Both the position numbers and the translations under genes were made by a program. A stretch of DNA of 64,000 nucleotides, from assembly GCA_013146195.2 (NCBI GenBank), contig CM028379.1:85719661-85783660 (forward strand), given 5' to 3'. Shown piece after piece: positions 34,509 through 46,097 of this stretch. Within the stretch, counting starts at the first letter, position 1. Every line of letters starts with the position of its first letter. The DNA comes from Codonopsis lanceolata. Taxonomy: Eukaryota; Streptophyta; Magnoliopsida; Asterales; Campanulaceae. The notes under the pieces are model-generated. The model ran no database searches and was not told the DNA's origin. It saw only the letters and a program-made list of their open reading frames with translations.

Positions 34509-35490
34509 TTATTCTAGATGAAATACATATCTTTGATATTTGTCATACTTTCTTTGTTTGGTCGGGTGCCAAGTTTTGCTCCCTTGTGTCTGCCACCGTG
34601 ATGATTTTATCATCAATGAGATCCTAGATTGCATTTTTGAGGGAATAGCACTTCTCAGTGAGATGACCACTGCAGCGATGGTAGTCACAATATTGAGCAT
34701 GGTTCCACAAACTAGGCAGTGGGTTTGGCGGTATATAATGTGCAATTGGTTTAAGCTTTTCATGAGCCCATAGTGTTTGAAAGATCATGGATCTTGAAGC
34801 AGGCAAGTCGTCATAATGCCTCTGAATTTCCCTCCTTCCTTTTGGTTGAGGTGAGGCTTTTGGTTGGGATTTGGTTGAGTGACTGGGTTGGATGTCTTCT
34901 TTTTGGTTTGAGGAATATTATGTTAGGAATTGATTGTATACGCTTCTATTTGAGGGAGGTTCTTTTTGTACGCACAGATCATTCCAGTTAGGGTGCCATG
35001 GGCCATTTGCTGGGAATAGGTATTTGAAGGGTCAAGAGGGAGGTAGCTTTTCTGGTTATGGAAGCAGGCATTTAGGTGTGTGAGTTCAGGGTTGATGTCT
35101 GGGGTAGGTGGTGGATAAAATTTCGGAATGATATTGTTTTGGGAAATGAGGTTGATATTTGGCTGAAGGTTGGTGTTTGATTGGATTTTGGAGGTTTGAA
35201 GGAGGATATTTATTGTTGGGTCGGAGAAGGTTATTTTTGGAAGGAGGGAACTATTGAGAGGAGGCCTCGGGCTCTTGATTTCTTGAGAAACGGTAACGAA
35301 AGTTTCCGCAAACTTTTCCAAAAGACCGCCAACTATTTGGCTTATTACCCTTTCCATGTAGGCATCCAATTCCTTTTTTTAGCCAGTTCTGGAATTCGGG
35401 AGGTGGAGCATACTCAGGAGTTTTCATTTCTGGTCCCAGATCTTTCTGTCCATTGCTGGTTTCTACCACAGTCTATTTATTTTTAGCGGT
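34509..35490 (-). pseudogene. gag of the Tat element, rearranged
   Basis: The N-terminal part (35469-34923) is Asn/Pro-rich and low in recognisable motifs. The C-terminal part (34806-34509) ends with YCDYHRCSGHLTEKCY and SLKNAIQDLIDD, a zinc knuckle of the C-x2-C-x4-H-x4-C type as in Tat/Ogre gag. The usual central capsid helices are missing or too diverged to read, suggesting an internal deletion near 34800-34920. Confidence 0.65.
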
Positions 35491-36725
35491 CATTTGCTAA
35501 AATCTGTACCTTCTGGACTGATTCTGACTTTTTTTGTTATGGCCCCTGTGTCTGTATCTCGTATCAATCGGCCGATACTATCTCTGCCTTTCCAAACTCG
35601 GGCCAGGTTTCTGAGGAAAAGGGGTTGAAGGTATCAGAAGGGGTTGGCTGAAGGCTTTATGAGTTTTGAGTACAATGTGTCTTTATTATCAATATTTTTT
35701 ATTATTACTCATTTTCCTAAAACTGATCGGACAAACACCCGCTTTGTTTTGACAGTTTCAGGACTATTCTGGAATAGTGGATTCTTTCTCCAGAGTATAG
35801 GAACCTCGTATTCCACCTGTCTTTCGATTCCCCAAGATTGGACTGATCTAAGGCGAAGAACCTATACTCTTTCCGGGATCCACTATTCAAAATGGTATAA
35901 ACCGAATATCATAAAAATTATTGGTCAGCCCCTGTGCATATCTTTATTCATTTTTTTTTTTTTTTTGCTCTTTTTTTTTTTTTTTTTTTTTTTGCAACAG
36001 GGATAGGCCAATAGTTCAGAGATATAAAAACAGATCGGTTCATGAAGTGTCCTAAGAATCTATATACAATTAACATTGGCTGATGCAGGGGGTAGGCTGG
36101 TCATGGTGTAGGGTAGCAGTTCAGAATATTTCTACGTGCGTGCATATGTGTGCGGTATCTAAAAAGCAGTAAATTCTTTTTTTCCAGATATAAAGCAGTT
36201 AATTGCCTGTCTTTTTGTTCTTTGTGGATTTTCTCGGCTGATTAGCTTGAGTCCTTGAAAGGACGGCACGAGCAAATAACGGCCATTCAGATCAAGAAAT
36301 AGAAAGAAAAGTGGAGAATCTATCTATTCCTATTAATTACAAATTGGTCCTAATCCCCAAAATAAAATGACATAATAAAATAATATCTACATATTTTTTG
36401 TGAAATAAATAAAGCAAGCAGAATAATAGCAAGATAAAACAGAATAAAACAATAATAAAATAAAGCCACATCCTTTTTTTTGTTATCATGCCCGAACTTC
36501 TATTTTTGATATTTTTTTTTTGTATTCGCAACGGTACCCGGAACGAAACTGCTGCAAGTGTCATGGTTATTTGCACAAATATATATACATATATATAAAA
36601 ATGCAATATTTAGACTGTTAAAGAAATATAATAAGCATATTTAGCCAAAAAGAAAAGAAAACTTTTTTTCTTATTTGAAAATGAGTCTAGCCCTCCGTTT
36701 TTATTTTCTTTAAAATAAAAACAAC
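35491..36725 (-). other. 5' untranslated leader of the Tat element
   Basis: Between PBS and gag. No credible frames. Long homopolymer T runs (35947-35967; 35972-35994 on the plus strand) and A/T-rich DNA are the main content. Confidence 0.6.
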
Positions 36726-36745
36726 GTCCCCAACAGAGTCGTTAC
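36726..36745 (-). other. Primer-binding site of the Tat element
   Basis: On the minus strand gtaacgactctgttggggac follows the 5' LTR end (..CTCACA) directly. It resembles the 'ggcgactctgctgggga' PBS common in Tat elements. I do not assign the tRNA. Confidence 0.65.
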
Positions 36746-38103
36746 TGTGAGTGCCCCAGATTTCCATTGATCCCCTCCTGCTGCGTGAAAGCGGGTGGTT
36801 TCAAAATAAATCATTAAGCGCGTGGAATACACTTGGCCTCAAATATGGACTCAAAATGTTAAAAAAGAGTCGCCATCTTTATTTTAAGGAAAAACAAAGA
36901 AAAACCAAATGTAACCAGATTTGTAAAAAGGGTTTGGAGGCTAAGTTACGAAGTGGGAAGGTGTTAGGCACACAACTCGCCCTTTTGATCTCAAAATAGA
37001 TTTTTGGCTAAAATATGTTTTTTATTATATTTATTTAACAGATAAAATAAAGCATTTAAACATATATATATGTATCTATATTATTACAAACTTGTAACAG
37101 TCTCCTTTCGAGAGTTATGAATATATTTATAAATATTTGGCCATAATAATGGCTCTTTTTAGTGCTATTTCCTATAGAAATTCGGGCTAGCATAACTACT
37201 TGTATTTATTACATCGGGCCGGCTTAAATAGCACTTTTTATAAATAAAACTTTAAATAGCCTACCTTTTAAAGCGTAGGGGCTTTATCCCGTACCAACTA
37301 GCTTCTAGTAGATTTTAGGATACGCTCGCTCTGTCCTTCCGAGAGATGGAGTCTTTTTACTGTTGCAGAGATTCGGGAAGAGTAACTGCTTCCAAAAGTT
37401 ACTTTCTGGCCTTACTGCCTGAACCAGCAATCGCTTGCTTTTTTCTATTGTTTGCTTGCGACAACGGAATCAGGCCAGAACAACTGCTTGTTTTTTTGTG
37501 GATTTGGCATCTAGATTCGGGTAGAACAACTGCACTTTTTGGGATTTTTAGACCGATGGAATAGGGCGGAACCCTAACAGGGTAGCTAGGTTTCACTTTG
37601 GCCAGTTGATTTTGTGTTTGGAGGAGATTTGACGGAGCTTTGGGGCTAGAGGAGGGAAAACTCTCAGAGCGATCTCTCAGAACTCACTGCGGAGAAATTT
37701 TAACTACATGTGGTGTGTGAAAACTGTGTGCGTGACTGTATGAATTCCTGAAGCTGGGGCCTTCTATTTATAGGCTGAGATTGGGATTCATTCGTCGTTA
37801 AGATTTATCATTCTCATTTCACCGGCTGCGCTGAGAGATTGTACTTTAGGCAACCGCAATGGCACACTATGGGCACCACCCATGGGAGTAGTGGGCGCCG
37901 TGCCAAGAGGTGGCATGGGTGGCGCCATGCTCCTTTTTATTCTCCTTTTTGACACTTTGGCCCCTTGCATTTCACTGTTTGCGCATTCTGCTTTTTCTTT
38001 TGCATTTTAAACCCTATAACTTGACATTTGTTAGCGTTTTAACAGGTCTTGATATCTCATGTCATGTTACATGCCATGGGGTACGAAATTGAGGGTGTCT
38101 ACA
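36746..38103 (-). repeat. 5' LTR of the Tat element
   Basis: 1358 bp, TGTAGACACCC..GGCACTCACA on the minus strand, followed outside by TSD gtaaa (38104-38108). It pairs with 14742-17439. Confidence 0.92.
37764..37772 (-). promoter_or_regulatory. LTR TATA box
   Basis: TATAAATAG on the minus strand, in the middle of the 5' LTR and conserved in the other LTR. It is the likely Pol II start region of gag-pol, which would place U3 at 38103 to about 37740. Confidence 0.6.
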
Positions 38104-38400
38104 GTAAATCAAATTAAGGGTAAAATTGTAAAGATATGGGACGTGCGGCCCACTTTTGTTGCACAAAATGAAGGATATGCGGCACATGTTTCATGCACAT
38201 AAAAAAAGGTGTGAGGTAGCCATGTGTTACACAATAGTTGATGTGTGCGGCAGCCATGAGTTGCACAATATGGAAGTGTGTGGTGGCCATTAGTTGCACA
38301 ACAGGTGATGTGTGCGGCAACCATGAGTTGCACATCACTTGATGTGTTCGACAATCATTAATTACACAACAATTGAGGACCGCATGACATATTTTCATAA
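38104..38400 (-). mobile_element. MULE A, right part with inverted 34-bp array
   Basis: Follows the Tat element. It contains a tandem array (38170-38385) with period 34: tgatgtgtgcggcagccatg.. and three further units. Read on the minus strand the unit (tggttgccgcacacatcacc..) resembles the left-side arrays, so the two arrays of MULE A face each other across the insertion, as expected for the two ends of one element. The outer TIR was not defined. Confidence 0.6.
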
Positions 38401-39242
38401 TTTCAACATTTTAAAACAATTTTCAAGTAAATTCTCAATTACAAACCAAATTTTGATTAACTACAAACCCTAAACACTATCCTAAAACAATAATAAAGAG
38501 AGACCTCCACAATTACACATTCAAAAGTGAGGGAGAAAAAAGAGACCTCCTCCCATGCGTTGGTTGTCTTCCTCCTTCCGTGTGTTGGCTCTTCTTCCTG
38601 CTTTATGTGTTTTCCTTCTTCCTTCACTAGAGTATTTGTTCGGTTGGTGAGGGTGGTTAGATATTAATTAAATGGGTGGGGTGTAAATAGAATTAGAGTA
38701 TCATTACAAAATTGGATGGGAGCGTTGACGACAATGACTATATCGCACTCAATTAATGAGTACATTGGTCATATTTGAGATATTGTAATGTGGTTGGTCA
38801 AATTGATTACCTACAAATAGTATGGTGATTATTTGGATAATTTTCTCTTTTCTATTTCGTCTGCTCCCAATTGTCCAGTTTCTAAACTTTTCTTAAAAAA
38901 ACACTAGTCTTGTATTTTTATTTATTTTTAATGAAACTGGGGCGGTACCCTGCACCATTTTATTAATAAAGAGAAAATGTTCAAACTTGACGAGAAAAAA
39001 AAAACGAATGAACAGCTGAATTACATCCAGCCTCGGGTTCGAGGAAAACTCCCAACGAAAAGAAAGCAAAAGCCAATTTAAACCGAAGCTAACCACCAGA
39101 AACCAAATACCCACTTTTATGAAATGCGTACAAGCCTAAATAATCACGGTGAAGGACTCCCCGAACGTATGAATGAAGAAATCGAGGATACTCAAACCTA
39201 CACTGTTAGGTATGGTCTTATTATTGTACTCTTACGTTTCTT
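38401..39242. other. Unassigned
   Basis: No gene recognised. A repeated word gagagacctcc (38498; 38541) and an AT-rich stretch are all I see. The part around 38930-39120 is in no recognisable frame. Confidence 0.4.
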
Positions 39243-39247
39243 ACTAC

Positions 39248-41158
39248 TGTTAGTGATAGTGCCCTTAAAGCAATTTTGAATTGTTTTTAGACTATTTATA
39301 AAAGCGACATTTATTTATGAACATTTGTGCTTATTGTATGCATTTTATTAAACATCATAGAAAATCTCTAGTTTATTTTTTGTAACCATAATCTTAGTAT
39401 ATGAGTGTTATATACAAGAGGATTAAGATTGTGGATAATAAACTTAAAATTAAGTCCGTGATGATATTAATTAAAGTATGAGATCTTTAATTAAAACATC
39501 ACTAATACGGCCCAAAACATTTTGAACGTGACCGTCTTATCCGGACCGTCGATGTAGAGACATCTAAGTGGGGGCATTTATATATGATTTGATCATATAG
39601 GGCTTGGACCGATTTAATTTGTAATTTTCCTATAAACTTCGTTATAGAAATGGAAAATCAAATTAAATCTCTAGATGATCATATATAGATGGATCTTAAT
39701 CATGAGTGATTATAAACTCCTATTTATTTCAGGGTGTTTCTTGATTTGCTCGTCTAAGTTTGTCTTTCGATGACATTCTCAGCACTTGCATTTTAGATTC
39801 ACATTTGAATTAAATAGCTGAGAATATGAATTCACAGATACGGAATCCATTCCTTCTTACGAGAAGTAGAAAGACGATTCTCTCATTTGTTAATTCTAGA
39901 ACTGAGTGGTTTGAGATCTCTAATTTATAATATAATTATAAATTAACCATTCGCTAGTGAATTAATGGTAAATGAGGAAAAGATGTAATTGAAGAGGTTA
40001 ACGAATATTACCTAGCTTCAATTACGAATTGTCTATGGAGGATTAATCTATATGTAATGATTAAATCAATGTACTGCTCTATTTCGTAGAGTAAGATATT
40101 ATATATTTATAAGAGTGCAATTCCGAATTTATAGTGGAGTAATATCGGAATTAATAAGTCGAATAAATTAATTAAAGAGATTAATTATTTATTCAATTTA
40201 TTTGAGCTTATAATTATAGGTTCATGGTCCCCGATTCGCCTTCCAGATTTAAACAGATTAGAATTAATATTTATGTTCCTAAAGGCTTATGGAAAATTGT
40301 TTTCCGATTAATATATAAATATCAATTGATTCCGAGAATATCGGGTTACATACAATTTCAATTGTATTGTGAATTAAATAAATATGAGATATTTATGATA
40401 TTTATATAATTACTAATTGATAATTATATTGGATAATTATTAAAAAGTATAAAGCTATTTGGATAGGTGAGATTAAGATGACTATTTAAATGACTACAAA
40501 AAGAAACCCAAAAACCTATAGGACTCTTGAAAAAGTGGAAAATTGTTTTCCACTAAAACTAGATAATTCAAAAGGATAACATACATGATCCGGTTGGTGG
40601 CCTACAAATTATAGAAGTATAATACTTCTATTACTCTACATGAGTAATAGAAGTAGGAGACTTCAATAAGGGACATAAATAATATATATATATAATAGAT
40701 TGGTACCTCCGGCTGGTTCATCTGATTTTTCTGGTTTTTTCCGGTCAAGCAACTTTGGTTGCTTTTTCGAATTCTCTCCTTTCGAAGTGTTCGACAGGAA
40801 AGATTTTGGGTTTTCTTTATTTTATAGTCAAGTTCAATTATCATCAATATATAAAAGGAACATATTAATATTATCGGAGTGCCCACACACTACTGTTAAT
40901 TGGAAGGAACGAATTGGAAGATCGTGGTGTCTACGAGATTTCACGATTCGAAAGTTACGATCGAAGTTAAAAGAAATCGTCGTAAGAGGTATTCTTCTTT
41001 TTCATTGATCAAATAAATTTAATACACACAATTTATGACGTTCTTATATCATTGTACTGAATTTTTAAAATCCATCGCTTCCGCTTCCGTTCGATTTGAT
41101 CGAAATGACGGATCTTATTCGACCCGTATTCGATATGTGACCCGAATAATTTCCAACA
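39248..41158 (+). mobile_element. Solo LTR, 1.9 kb, TSD ACTAC (possibly Ty1/copia)
   Basis: Starts TGTTAGTGATAGTGCCC and ends TTTCCAACA. actac lies at 39243-39247 and 41159-41163. No internal coding region and no second copy are present. The opening TGTTAGTGATAGTGCCCTTAA is reminiscent of long copia LTRs, but this is a resemblance only. Orientation is inferred from that start. Confidence 0.75.
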
Positions 41159-41163
41159 ACTAC

Positions 41164-41760
41164 TTTATTGATAGGTCCCATTTACCCATAGACTTCAAAG
41201 GAAAAATACATTAAATATCAAAATAAAATAAGTCATTTTATTTTTCTTAATCTATGTGTTGAATAAAACATGAAAATTAGTTAAGAACACGTGAAAATTA
41301 ATTCATCTTATCTCTTTGTCTAGTCTATTTTGTCCTTATTTTATTGATTTCTAAGTGAAGCAAACAAGGCCCTTGAATTATTTTCTTTTAGTTGTCTCAT
41401 TTTTATTTTATAATTTTATGTTTATAAAATCATATGTTTTCCTATGCATGATTAAATTTAATCTCTTTGAGAATACAAAAAAACAAAACATTATATATGG
41501 AAGCAAAATAATTAGTGAACTTTGGAAAATCGTTTTGGTTTTTAAATAATGTGGGTTTGAAGGGTAATTTTGTCAATACATTGATTAGCTCCATTAACTT
41601 TTGCTTAATATAGTAGATAAATAAATATTGTAGTAGAAATACACTCTTCCTCTCTCTCTCTCTCTCTCTCTCTCTTTGGGGAGGGGGGTGGAGAATGATA
41701 AGAGTAGTTATTTATCAGCTAATTTAGGTTTCAAATTTTGAAATTTAATTCTTAGTAATC
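41164..41760. other. Unassigned AT-rich DNA with a (TC)n run
   Basis: Contains a TC microsatellite at 41650-41675 followed by a G-rich run. No genes seen. Confidence 0.6.
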
Positions 41761-42726
41761 GTAACTGATGTGAATTATTTGAGGCGTTGTCCTAAGAAGG
41801 TTACTAATCAAAAGGGGAACGTCGGGGTGAACACCAATTGGTTCATAAGGGCTGTTTGGGGGTCATTAAGGGGAGTTCAATAATAAATGAATGGGCTTGT
41901 CCCAAAGACTTACAAGCATGCAAAGAGGACACAAAGGAGAGGCACGATTTTTGGGCATGGTACAAGAAGGGCAACCAAGAGTGATAGTTTACATGGGGCA
42001 GCTTAGGGAGTTCAAGGGACACGGCTGGACAAAAAGGTCCAAGGCAGCCTAGGACAAACAAGGAAAGATTGCAAAGGAGGCACGACATTTAGTAACAACC
42101 CTAAAGGGTTAGGCACGCATGGACTTATGGCATGGGAATGGCACATGGAAGTTGCTTGGAGATCAAGGCACAACAAGGAGAGAGAATGGCAGCCGCTTGG
42201 AAAACCAAAAGGGGTAGCAAAGGAGTCCTCAAAGGTGGAGGATTCACATAAGTTAGGGTTTTAGTTTAATTGCCACGTTTTTTTGTAATAAAGTCCCTTA
42301 AGGACTAGGATTTAATTAGTTAGTTTTCTTATGTGATTGCAAATTAGAGTCCCTCAAGGCCTTAGGAAGTTTCTTTTACTTTCCTTATAGAATTAGGATT
42401 TATTGGTTAGTATAAATATGGCTTTACTTCATTGTTATTTTACTTGTTGAATTTTGAGACAAAGTAATAGAAAAGAACGAAGAAATTTGTTCAACTATCG
42501 TGTGTTGTTTTCTTAGCGGCTAGAAAGTAATTCACAAGGGATCTTTACGTTAGGTGAGTGAAGCATAACCGGTGAACCATCCATCTCTACCCATTCCGCT
42601 ATTATCCTCTTATTTTCTTTGTTTTTATCATTGTTTGGGGATGTTTAAGGCCAAAAGTTTGGACAACCTGTTTTATTAAAGAGAATTCGATCATCTTGAG
42701 TTGTTGGCTAGTTTTTCACATATCAA

Positions 42727-43125
42727 GTGGTATCAGAGCAAGTCCTTCACGAATCCTTATTCGTGAAACAATCATGGAGGAACAACGTGAACGGGTTTTT
42801 TCATACAAAGTGCCTAGTACAAGATAGAGTGTGCAGCCTAGTTGTAGATGGGGGCAGTTGCATCAACGCAGTCTCCATGATGTTAATTGAAAGATTGAAG
42901 ATTCCAACTGAGGCACATCCTTCACCGTATAAGTTATGTTGGCTTCATGACGATGCCAGAATTGAGGTAACATACCAAGCCCTAATTTCTTTCTCGATAG
43001 GCAATTATCATGAAGAGGTAGTTTGTGAAGTTTTACCCATGGACTCGTGTCACCTTTTGATGGGGGTCCATGGAAATACGATCGATGGGCAATTTATGAT
43101 GGGAGAGAAAACACGTATCTCTTAA
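42727..43125 (+). pseudogene. Gypsy-type aspartic protease fragment
   Basis: FHTKCLVQDRVCSLVVDGGS with INAVSMMLIERLKIP, HPSPYKLCWL and DSCHLLMGV matches the protease of chromovirus-like gypsy polyproteins, where the active site is usually IIDGGSC. The catalytic VVDGGSC is intact. The frame begins at the PBS only because no stop intervenes, and gag is absent. It ends soon after LLMG, where pol should continue, and decays into Lys-rich sequence. Confidence 0.75.
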
Positions 43126-44368
43126 AGAAGGATGAAAAGAAATTCAAGTTGAAACCATCACCATCAATCAAAGGTAAAGAAAGTCCAGCCTTGACACAAT
43201 CTGTTTAGAAAATAGAAGAGAAAAAAATTGAGACGGAAGAGTCAAGTCATAAGAAAAAGGTGAAGGGATTGAAGGGGATGAAGGAGAGAAGATGAAGACG
43301 GTTCGTGAGAAATAAAAAATAAAGCACGTGCACAAAGATCCGTTTGACATTATAAATCCGAATCCTTCTACATCTAGGATTCAAAATTCAGATTTAAAGG
43401 TAATTTCATTGGAAGAAAAGGCGGATGTTTTATCGCGAAGAAAACAGCCTAGGGTCGAAGTTGAGGTTAAGAACGGGGATCTACAACTCCACCAACTTTA
43501 TTATGCCAAGGTATGTTACATTATCATTCAAATTATTGTTCATGGGCAGATTTTTATGATGATTTGCGTGGCATGGAAGAAAAAACGTGATGTATCACCA
43601 ATGTGGATATCTTACGGGTTTAAACCACCTTGGATAGTTGAATGAAAGGTATATTGGACATAAGGGTTGTTTTGATGCAAAAAACACGACTTAATGTGAG
43701 TATTGGTAAGAAGCTTGGGGTTTCAAACCTCAACGATTTCATCTATGCTAAAGTATGTTACACTATGGCTCGATTCTATTGTGAAATTATGTGCTTTGGA
43801 GTTGTTTCAAATCAAGAGGAAAGCCCCAAACGAGTTAAAGAAGACACCAAATGTGGGGTTGTTTTGGCTCAAGAAGAAAATCGCATAAGAGGCATTAGAA
43901 GCAAAGTAGGAACATTCGACACGAGGGCAGCGGGTTTAACTCCTCGAAATTCTTTACACGAAGCCTTTAGATTAAATCCCAAGCAATTGATGATATTAAG
44001 CAATAAGGAAGCCGAACGTTGGGCAGAATTCCTAGACATGTTTGTTGGGTTTGATAAGCACAAAAGAGGAGTGATTGAAGATCGAAGCTACAAGGGTTGA
44101 GGACAAAAAGGTTCCTCAATTTAGCAAGAACGAGTACCATGTTATTGTGTCTTGAATTAATTTTGGAGCGCTGCAAAGAAGACTCGAATTAGGGCAGGAT
44201 TGTGTCGAATGGGGCAACGGGTGTGGAGGAAATCAAAGAGAAATATTGGGGGAACTGTTTCAACAAAAATCAGTTTGGTACACCAAGGAAAGAGCGCAAA
44301 TTCTCTAGTGTGTGTTATCCATGTGTTGGCATAAGGGTAGCTCAAGAATTGAGGACAATTCTTCTTTA
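43126..44368 (+). other. Internal remnant of the short gypsy derivative
   Basis: Frames at 43328-43645 (EEKADVLSRRKQ, reminiscent of the KVADALSRR segment after gypsy RNase H) and 43642-44100 (no recognised family) remain, both with unclear starts. It looks like a large deletion joined RNase H-end debris to 3' untranslated DNA. Confidence 0.45.
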
Positions 44369-44419
44369 CGAAAGGGAGTCTGATGTGAATTATTTGAGGT
44401 ATTGTCCTAAGGAGGTTAC

Positions 44420-44995
44420 TGTAACGACCGGAGCCCGAGAGCCCGGTCCACTACGTGTAGCCCACACACTGGCCCATTGAGCACGCAGCACCTTGGGTCA
44501 TCAGGCCCACCACAAGCCGACCCAAAAGTTCATGGATGATGTTGGTGCCCAGTAGTAGCGCATGTCTATCTTATAAATCAAACACAAGTCCCACATCTAC
44601 CCGATGTGGGATTGGGGTGTTACAATCTCCCCCACTCAATCCTTGGCGTTCGTCAAGGTCAAATCGCACTCCCCGGCGTGCGAGAATTAATTAAGAGGTG
44701 GCTCAGACGGGGATCAAGAGGTGGCTCCCACCTTGGGTGTAGCACTTTGGCCCCAGACACTTTGTTCCCACATTTTCGGTCGGGACCCGCCGATACCATT
44801 TGTAGCGAAGCCGAGAGCCCGGTCCTACGTGTAGCCCACTTGGCCCAGCGAGCACGCAGCACTTTGGGTCATCAGGCCCACCACAAGCCGACCCAAAAGT
44901 CCATGGATGATGTTGGTGCCCAGTAGTAGCGCATGTCTATCTTATAAATCAAACACAAGTCCCACATCTATCCGATGTGGGATTGGGGTATTACA
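44420..44995 (-). mobile_element. TRIM (miniature LTR retrotransposon), TSD GTTAC
   Basis: Direct terminal repeats 44420-44624 and 44801-44995 start TGTA and end TTACA. gttac lies at 44415-44419 and 44996-45000. On the minus strand the repeat 44995-44801 is followed by aatggtatcggcggg, a tRNA-Met-type PBS (about 44786-44800). A purine tract gagtgggggagat precedes the repeat 44624-44420. The element is therefore 576 bp, minus oriented and without coding capacity, nested in the 3' LTR of the gypsy derivative. The terminal repeat carries the CCCACATCGG-type motif frequent in plant TRIMs. Confidence 0.9.
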
Positions 44996-45908
44996 GTTAC
45001 TAATCAAAAGGGGAATGTCAGGGTGAACACCAATTGGTTCATAAAGGTTGTTTGGAGGGTCATTAAGAGGAGTTCAATAATAAATGAATGGGTTTTCCAA
45101 AAGACTTACAAGCATGCAAAGAGGACACAAAGGAGAGGAACGGTTTTTGGGCATGATACAACAAGGGCAACCAAGAGTGATAGTTCACATGGGGCAGCTT
45201 GGGGAGTTCAAGGGACACAACTGGACAAAAAACTCCAAGGCAGCCTAGGACAAACAAGGAAAGACTACAAAGGAGACACGCCATTTAGTAATGCCACATG
45301 GACTCATGGCATGAGAATGGCACATGGAAGTTGCTTGGAGAACAAGGCACGACAAGGAAAGAGAATGACAACAACTTGGAAAACCAAAAGGGATAGCAAA
45401 TGAGTCCTCAAAGGTGGATGATTCACTTAAGTTAGGGTTTTAGTTTAATTGTCACGCTTTTTGTAATAAAGTCCCTTAAGGACTAGGATTTAATTAGTTA
45501 GTTTCCTTATTTGATTGCAAATTAGAGTCCTTTAAGGCCTTAGGAAGTTGGTTTTACTTTCCTTATAGAATTAGGATTTATTGGTTAGTATAAATATGGT
45601 TTTACTTCATTGTTATTTTAGTTGTTGAATTTTGAGAAAAAGTAATAAAAAAGAACGAAAAAATTTATTCAACTATCGTGTGTTATTTTCTTAGCGGCTA
45701 GAAAGTAATTCACAAGGGATCTTTACGTTAGGTGAGTGAAGCCGAACCGTTGAACCCTCCATCTCTACCCATTCTGTTATTATCCTCTTATATTCTTTGT
45801 TTTTATCATTGTTTGGGGCTGTTTAAGGTCAAAAGTTCTGACAATCTGTTTTATTAGAGAGAATTCGACCATCTTGACTTGTTGGCTAGTTTTTCACGTA
45901 TCAGTAAC

Positions 45909-46089
45909 ATGATAATTATAATTGCAGATTGGATATCTATTAATCGGTTTGTCGAAAATTTAAATGTGATTGTGGTTATGTTGAAATTTATATACAAACA
46001 TATTGTTGTTACATGATGGGGATTATGATATTTTAAGATATTTAGTAGAATCCAATAAGTTTAATAAAAGAAATCATAAATTATATATA
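45909..46089. other. Unassigned flank
   Basis: AT-rich and non-coding, between the gypsy derivative and the hAT element. Confidence 0.5.
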
Positions 46090-46097
46090 ACCCCACT

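Larger units (their letters stand above)
41766..45903 (+). mobile_element. Short Ty3/gypsy derivative with both LTRs, TSD GTAAC
   Basis: 5' LTR 41766-42725 and 3' LTR 44381-45903 (the latter with a TRIM insert at 44420-44995) share the start TGATGTGAATTATTTGAGG and the end tttttcac(a/g)tatca. gtaac flanks the whole at 41761-41765 and 45904-45908. PBS tggtatcagagc (42728-42739, initiator tRNA-Met type) and a purine stretch cgaaagggagtc (44369-44380) fit. The internal region is only 1.65 kb and lacks RT, so the element is non-autonomous. A TATA-like tataaata lies at 42411-42418 in the LTR. Confidence 0.9.

Noticed and set aside
44606..44926. Frame across the TRIM
   Set aside because: It covers terminal repeats and PBS of a non-coding miniature element.
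41843..45284. Matching minus-strand frames at 41843-42088 and 45063-45284
   Set aside because: They resemble each other only because both lie in the two LTRs of the same element; no domain is recognisable.
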